From Ceratothoa steindachneri (Eukaryota; Arthropoda; Malacostraca; Isopoda; Cymothoidae): a stretch of DNA of 64,000 nucleotides. A model generated the notes under the pieces. It was given only the letters and a program-made list of their open reading frames with translations, searched no databases and had not been told where the DNA came from. A program made the position numbers and the translations under genes. The number at the start of each line of letters is the position of its first letter. The stretch's first letter is position 1. Positions 58,315 through 64,000 of the stretch are shown piece after piece. The DNA is taken from positions 203,441,739 through 203,505,738 of the forward strand of contig OZ018325.1 of the NCBI GenBank assembly GCA_963969495.1. Direction: 5' to 3'.

Positions 58315-58414
58315 CAAGGAGTCACAAGGAGTAACAAGAAAACTAAGTACCCTAGTAGACCTTACGGTCCATCCGAAGAGAGTATCTTTTGCCTAACAGC
58401 TGATCAGGCCTAGA
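58311..58414 (-). repeat. CR1-like LINE 3' end, ~104 bp (dead-on-arrival copy)
   Basis: GTCACAAGGAGTAACAAG, AGTACCCTAGTAGACCTTAC and CTAACAGCTGATCAGGC match the 3' ends at 56995-57110 and (inverted) 21005-21110. It consists only of the 3' end. Another (GA)n follows (58413-58434), and further GA-rich repeats run to ~58750. Confidence 0.8.
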
Positions 58415-58794
58415 GAGAGAGAGAGAGAGAGAGAAAGGAACAATAACGTTATCTCAATGCGGGGCGAAAGAAGAGCCGCGAGATCTATCCATGTTCTCGT
58501 TTTCGGTTAAAGTTCCAACGCCAACTCCTAGAAAAAGGTTCTTTAAATTTCTGTTTTCGGAGAAATGGATGGTTGTCGGGTCGTATGGGTGGCGCTCTTG
58601 AAGAAGGTTGATGAACTCATAGAGATTTTGCCTGCGGATTATGGAATTCTTAATAATTCCCCTTACCAAAGATCATACATCGATTAAGAAACTGAGATAG
58701 AGAGAGAGAGATAAATAGATAATAGATAGAAAGAAAGAGAGAGAGTAAACGGAACAAAATAATATAAACTATTTTAACCTTTAAACAAAGTGAA

Positions 58795-58850
58795 ATGTAC
58801 AGTTCGAACCTATGTCATTGAGTGATTAGTTCGGTGGCCTGAAATGCTTA
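58795..58850 (-). repeat. tRNA-derived SINE fragment (family 2, copy 1)
   Basis: On the minus strand CAGGCCACCGAACTAATCAC, CAATGACATAGGTTCGAAC contains a B box and corresponds to the copy at 63785-63860. The A box is degraded. Confidence 0.5.
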
Positions 58851-58856
58851 TATGTG

Positions 58857-58858
<2 letters not shown>

Positions 58859-58911
<53 letters not shown>
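58859..58911. repeat. (TA)n microsatellite
   Basis: TA repeat next to the SINE fragment. 58912-59160 has an open frame on the plus strand without recognisable motifs. Confidence 0.97.
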
Positions 58912-58913
<2 letters not shown>

Positions 58914-59159
58914 GATTATTCTGCTCCCTACTCTTCTGGAATCGTAGCAATGTGGCACCCTATCACGTCACATGATACTTGCAGGAGTGTCAATGAAAAG
59001 AAAAATGAAAGTTGTAATCCAAGAAGAGGCTCTACTCCCGCGTTGGCTTTTGAGAAAGCGGCTCGTGGACCGAATTGTCGTCAATAAATTTGGTGAGTTG
59101 CGCTCCCTCGCCAGCAGCCAGTCCTCCATAAAATCCTTGAAAATGATTACTAATGCCTC

Positions 59160-59440
59160 AGATATCTAACTCATTTAGCAAAATACCTCAAATACCCAAA
59201 ACGTAGTTTAAAATACCCGAAAATATCTCCCAAATAACCAAGGCGGGGATCCTAATGCCCGACCCAAAGCGGAAGTCCAAACGGCCCAAATACCCAGAAC
59301 TGAGCTCACAGTAGCGCAAATAGCCAAGAAAATTATTAAAATATCTGCAAAATGGCCTTTAATTACACCCAAATGCTTAACACTACTTCCAAAACCCCCA
59401 GCAAAAATACCCGAAAGTAATTAAAAATAACCCCCACGCC
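59160..59440. repeat. degenerate AAATACCC-type repeat
   Basis: Phrases CAAATACCC, AAAATACCCGAAA, CAAATAACC and CCCAAATACCCA recur irregularly. 59441-61000 otherwise holds no gene that I can support. Confidence 0.45.
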
Positions 59441-61134
59441 CACTCCTGCGAGAAACCCCCGCCAATTTAACGTACATTATAAGCGATAATCTATTTATTT
59501 ATTTTACTCCCTCTAAGTCAATAATGGCAATCAAATGAGAAAAAAATAGATGCAACTTTCCGATTAAATCATTTAATCGCCTCTGTCGCTTTGAGGTAAT
59601 AGTCGCAAAATAGTGCTGACGCCAACTCTCTTTTTCTCGTTCAATCTCTCGTTCTCTCTCTTTCTATCTCTTTCTTTCCTTCGTTCTATCGCTCTTTTCC
59701 TAGCTTTCTCTATATGTGACTGTGATTCTTTTTGACTGCGAGATAAAAGTGAAAAGCTGAGGGTTGCCAGAAGGAGTAACCATCGTTATCAAGCCTATTT
59801 ATGTGTTGGGGCTAAGAAGATTCATCTTAGCTCTTTTAAGAAACAAAGGTAAGGGTTTAAACCCATTTGTGGGGTTTTTAAATTTAGTTAATCTAAGACG
59901 TGGAAACTAACGAAGCCAACTCCTCCAGAATGTTTAAAAGGAGAGATCTGTAAAGAAATTGGGGAAGATTGGGAAAGTGAAAATTTGGGGAAGATCACCC
60001 TACGGGTGTTAGGGCGGAAGGGCACACACTCCTGCAGATGTAAGATGTAAGATAATTGCCTATGCTACATCAGGCACATCCTTGCGAGGTTTTGAAGGCA
60101 AAATGGTCCTGTTCACCCCATTTGGTCGTGTGAAACGTATTCGTCTACAACTTAATTTATGGGCCCAAACCCACGTTGGGTAATAAGTTATGGTTCTATT
60201 TATATTATCCACATGAAAAGGGCGGAAATGTTCGTACTTCTGAGTGTTTTCTGAACGAACAATTTCTGTTCTTCCTCGCATTATTTGTTCACTCGATGAA
60301 AATTACCTCAATGAAACATCCTTCATTTTTTATATAAAAAAGCACGAATTTATCACTCTTACCTCTAATTGGGCAAATCCCTCACCCATTTTCTTTCTCC
60401 GAACACAATTTTCCCACAGACATCTGCACATTCATCACCAAATCGGCACGGAGCTGAACATGGTGTTTGTCCTGAAGAGTTGCAAGGTTTTCTCCTGAGA
60501 CAAAAGAGTTCTGCTTCAAGAGTGGCCTCCAAAAGGGGCAATAGACTTATTACTATCATTATATTAATATTGCCGCTATTATTTCATGATTCTGCTTTTT
60601 CCTTCCTATCTTGTTTCTTCTTTCACCCTCTTCGTTATACTTAGAAAAAAAAATAAGTCAAATTATAAATGATTTTGGAGGGTAACTTGAAATAATAATA
60701 AAAATAATTATATCCATATTAATGATAATAGTAAAAATGCTAATTAAATAATTTATTTTTTTACTTTAAATTTATCGTGGTATTTATACGGCTCATGGTA
60801 TTTATTATTATCATTATTACTATTACTTTTACTAATATTATTATGTCGTTTCCTTGCCACGAAACACCGTTAGTTGACGCGTAGCGAGACCTCATCCTAA
60901 TGTTTGACGTCCGGGTGTCATCTTACCGCTCCGTTCGCTTCATTCAGCATGTGACTAAGGCTCGGCACATCTCCCTTCATCTAATTTCACCTTCTTTCAT
61001 ATTATTTCAACTTCCTTTCATCTCCTTTTAACTCGCCTTCGCTCTTTCTTTTACCGAAGGGAAGCGAGTTATGAATCGTATTTTCCCCTCTTCCTCCCAT
61101 TGTCTTTTCCCCTATGTTCCCCGTGACCTGATCT

Positions 61135-61446
61135 GTGACCTTCCATTTAAATCCATGGCACCTCGGGTCAGCTGGCACTAATGGGTGCCACGCCTCCTGT
61201 CTCATCACACGCACAAGATCGTTACGACCCGTTAATTCTCAGTCCCGCTCTGTCGACGTGCATCGCTGGGTTTCTGTCGCCTACTGTCTAATCCTTATTG
61301 ATGGCTTTCCTCCTGGTCTCGTCCGTTGCCTTCCGCTGTCGTCGTTCTCGTCGTGTCTCCTTCCTCGCGTCGGGTCAGGGGCGGGTAAGACGCGACGGAT
61401 GTCCTTGCGATTGATGGAGATTGCAAGTGGACAAAAGATTGGGTAA
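61135..61446 (+). other. GC-richer open stretch, possible exon, unrecognised
   Basis: A 103-codon frame within a locally GC-richer segment (~60860-61440), rich in Ser, Arg and Leu, with no motif that I know. GGTAAGTG follows the stop, a donor-like phrase, and GCGGGTAAGACG lies inside. With no homology visible I cannot say it is a gene. Confidence 0.2.
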
Positions 61447-61479
61447 GTGAAGGAATGAATTTGAGAAACGGGGTGGGAG

Positions 61480-61900
61480 TTAAGTAAGAATGTATAAAGT
61501 TGTATAGGGTTGTGCAGGGGTGAAAAGAGGTTGAGTATGGTTGTAGGGAATTTGATATAGCTATGTAAGTTTGTTGGGAGCTCGATTGATGTTGTGGGTG
61601 TTTGTGTAGAGATGTGTTAGGGTGTAACGAAGTGGGTATAGAGGGTGATACGTTATGCTGTGTAGTTTTGTTTTAGCTTGGTAGAAGCTGTCTCGATTGT
61701 GTACTATAATCTATGATTATGGAAATTGTGTCCGATCGTAGGGAAATGGTTTGAAGTTAGGTCATGTCATTTAGTGTAATGTGATACTTGATAGATTTGT
61801 GTAGAGTTGTGTAGGGTTGTGTATAGTGGTGTAAGGTTATGTATATTTATGTCAAGTTGTGGAGAGCTTGGTATGATTTGAAGTGGGTTGAGTAGTATTG
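61480..61900. repeat. degenerate GT-rich repeat (TTGTGTAGGG-like)
   Basis: GTTGTGTAGGG, GTTGTATAGGG, GTTGTGTATAGTGG and similar phrases recur with ~10-bp periodicity. No gene in 61900-62690. Confidence 0.5.
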
Positions 61901-62687
61901 AGGCAAATTAGTAATTGATTGTGCCAAGCTTGGTCGAGGTTGCAAGAGGCTGTTTTGAGTTTCATGGTTTATGTCGGGCTGTGAGAAAATGAATTTGAGG
62001 AATTAAAATACGAAATTTGGTCTGAAAATACACAAATACACACAAATACCTACAAGTGTTCATAGCAGTTCAAATAATTACGTGCACACGTAACAATCAT
62101 ACACAAAAACACAGATGGCTGGAAGGGGTAAAAATAAGAGAATACGGAAATGTATATTGAGTTTATCCATGCGTAAATGATTGTGTGCTTAAGCACAATA
62201 ACCTACATATATGTGTTAAACTTATTTATGTATGTGTATAGTTATATATATGCGTGAATATTGCCTATCATTGAGTATGTGTATATAAAAACCTTTGCTC
62301 TGATGACTTTTGTTTATGTTAACCTTTTCTTAAACTATGTATGTGTGAAACATATGCGTAATGAATTAGATGTTAATCTATGTGAAAAGTTGTTTAGTTG
62401 TATACACAATGTATACAATTGGAACTGTATACATGTATGAGTTTGGTCTGATAACTTGTATGTACGTTAACTGCTTCGTGTATATGTAGTTTAATGCCAA
62501 TTCGTACGTGACTTTGTGTGCGTAGATTGTCTAATAACGGAGTGTGAAATTTCTGGTAGGGGCATTTTGTCGGCGTAACATCGTTCGCCGGCGTCCCAGG
62601 AGTGCCACAAATAAGACGGTGCCAGGGGACAAAATGATGAGAAAAGCACAGGACCGGAAATGTGTTAAATGAGACAGAAAAAGAGAG

Positions 62688-62689
<2 letters not shown>

Positions 62690-62761
<72 letters not shown>
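62690..62761. repeat. (TA)n microsatellite
   Basis: TA repeat at the tail side of the SINE at 62800. Confidence 0.97.
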
Positions 62762-62762
<1 letters not shown>

Positions 62763-62799
62763 GTATATCTCTCATGAGCGCAAGAGAATGCTCAAATAA

Positions 62800-62935
62800 A
62801 ACCAACAAACCGGAAGAAAAAGAAAACAGAATGATTTTTTCTTCGGAAATAGTTATTTCCTACTACGAAAAATTCCGTGCTGGGGCGGGATTCGAACAGA
62901 GCACACTGAGGTAGCGAGCAATCGCTTTGATCTAT
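62800..62935 (-). repeat. tRNA-derived SINE (family 1, copy 2)
   Basis: Minus strand: AAGCGATTGCTCGCTACCTC, TGTTCGAATCCCGCCCC (B box), GGAATTTTTCGTAGTAGGAA. Matches 41820-41945 in order and spacing. Confidence 0.7.
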
Positions 62936-62936
62936 C

Positions 62937-62937
62937 T

Positions 62938-62998
<61 letters not shown>
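62937..62998. repeat. compound (TA)n(TG)n microsatellite
   Basis: TA repeat with two interruptions then TG repeat. Confidence 0.95.
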
Positions 62999-63001
<3 letters not shown>

Positions 63002-63023
63002 TTGGCCAGTATATTTTCATTAC

Positions 63024-63574
<551 letters not shown>

Positions 63575-63784
63575 GGGTAATCACAGTATACACGTAACAC
63601 AGTAGATGCCCCAATAAGCCTAATCCATAGGAATAAAGATAGATTGATACATACACGAATTCGTCTTTTTAATAAACAAACAAGGATCATACCTAGATTA
63701 AGAAATAAGAACGAGAGAGAAAGATAGAGAGCAAAGAAAATAAAATATTGAAAACTCTTTTATCTGTTAATGAAACTGAAAAAT

Positions 63785-63860
63785 GTGAGGTGTTCGAATT
63801 TATGCCATTGAGCGCTGTTCGTTTTTTAGGCCACTGCGCTAACCAATATTGGTTAGGGTA
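63785..63860 (-). repeat. tRNA-derived SINE (family 2, copy 2) with 18-bp palindrome
   Basis: Minus strand: GGTTAGCGCAGTGGCCTAAA (A box), then CAATGGCATAAATTCGAACA (degraded B box). CTAACCAATATTGGTTAG (63839-63856) is a perfect 18-bp palindrome at the SINE's 5' end. 63861-64000 holds nothing recognisable. Confidence 0.55.
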
Positions 63861-64000
63861 GTGGTAAAATACATAGATTCTTTCATTTTATTTTGTTAGC
63901 CTCGTCTATCGCCAGACAGAAGTAAAATCATAGTGATAAGGTGAATTTCCAAGCCCTTATATTTTAAAAAAGTTGCAACAATTTTAAAGAATAATCAACT

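Noticed and set aside
60365..60644. Overlapping open frames on both strands
   Set aside because: Cys and Ser content looks suggestive on the minus strand, but there is no known domain and no splice signals that I can defend.

Overview
This is eukaryotic, AT-rich, repeat-dominated DNA. I see no operons, no convincing single-copy host gene, and almost every recognisable protein is a decayed transposable-element (TE) protein. The repertoire suggests an arthropod, with a crustacean my best guess. It includes Ty3/gypsy elements, a CR1-like LINE whose ORF1 carries an SGNH-esterase domain, an I-like LINE with RNase H, Penelope-like elements (PLEs) with GIY-YIG endonuclease, mariner/Tc1 elements, several tRNA-derived SINEs and about twenty long (TA)n tracts. 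The species cannot be settled from the sequence.

Layout. 1-1845: mariner/Tc1 scraps, a 128-bp tandem repeat and a degenerate pentamer satellite. 1845-11071: a decayed plus-strand Ty3/gypsy pol split by a 6.4-kb minus-strand relative (2589-8983) that has both LTRs, a perfect 5-bp target duplication, a polypurine tract and one long gag-protease-(deleted RT)-RNase H ORF. 11201-15380: a minus-strand PLE split by a 2.9-kb unit carrying an intron-containing gene of unknown family 'A'. 15450-17217: a (TA)n block holding a small Tc1-type element and a 276-bp foldback. 17440-21110: a nearly complete CR1-like LINE. 21500-26490: an I-like LINE. 26500-27640: a PLE with a hammerhead-ribozyme-like tail. 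29077-30106: a second copy of the split PLE, here without the family-A insert. 30107-32290: unknown family 'B', copy 1. 33532-35853: family A copy 2, with imperfect terminal inverted repeats. 36400-46600: mostly sparse or anonymous DNA with a LINE relic, SINEs and foldbacks. 46630-48163: a complete but mutated mariner-like element. 50009-52283: family B copy 2. 54300-58434: LINE relics and microsatellites. 58435-64000: SINEs, a foldback and a (TA)n tract of about 295 bp.

The most interesting content is two multi-copy protein families that I cannot assign to a named transposase superfamily. Their gene architecture (introns shared between copies), terminal repeats and nested position argue that they are DNA-level mobile elements. 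Family B carries an FDTT...ACRHH signature like that of RNase-H-fold transposases. Other points are the hammerhead-like PLE tail, a gypsy lineage in which pol stops after RNase H with no integrase behind it, and a higher-order array of palindromes and G-tracts inside the gypsy LTR. Most copies have stops or frameshifts, so little here looks currently active.
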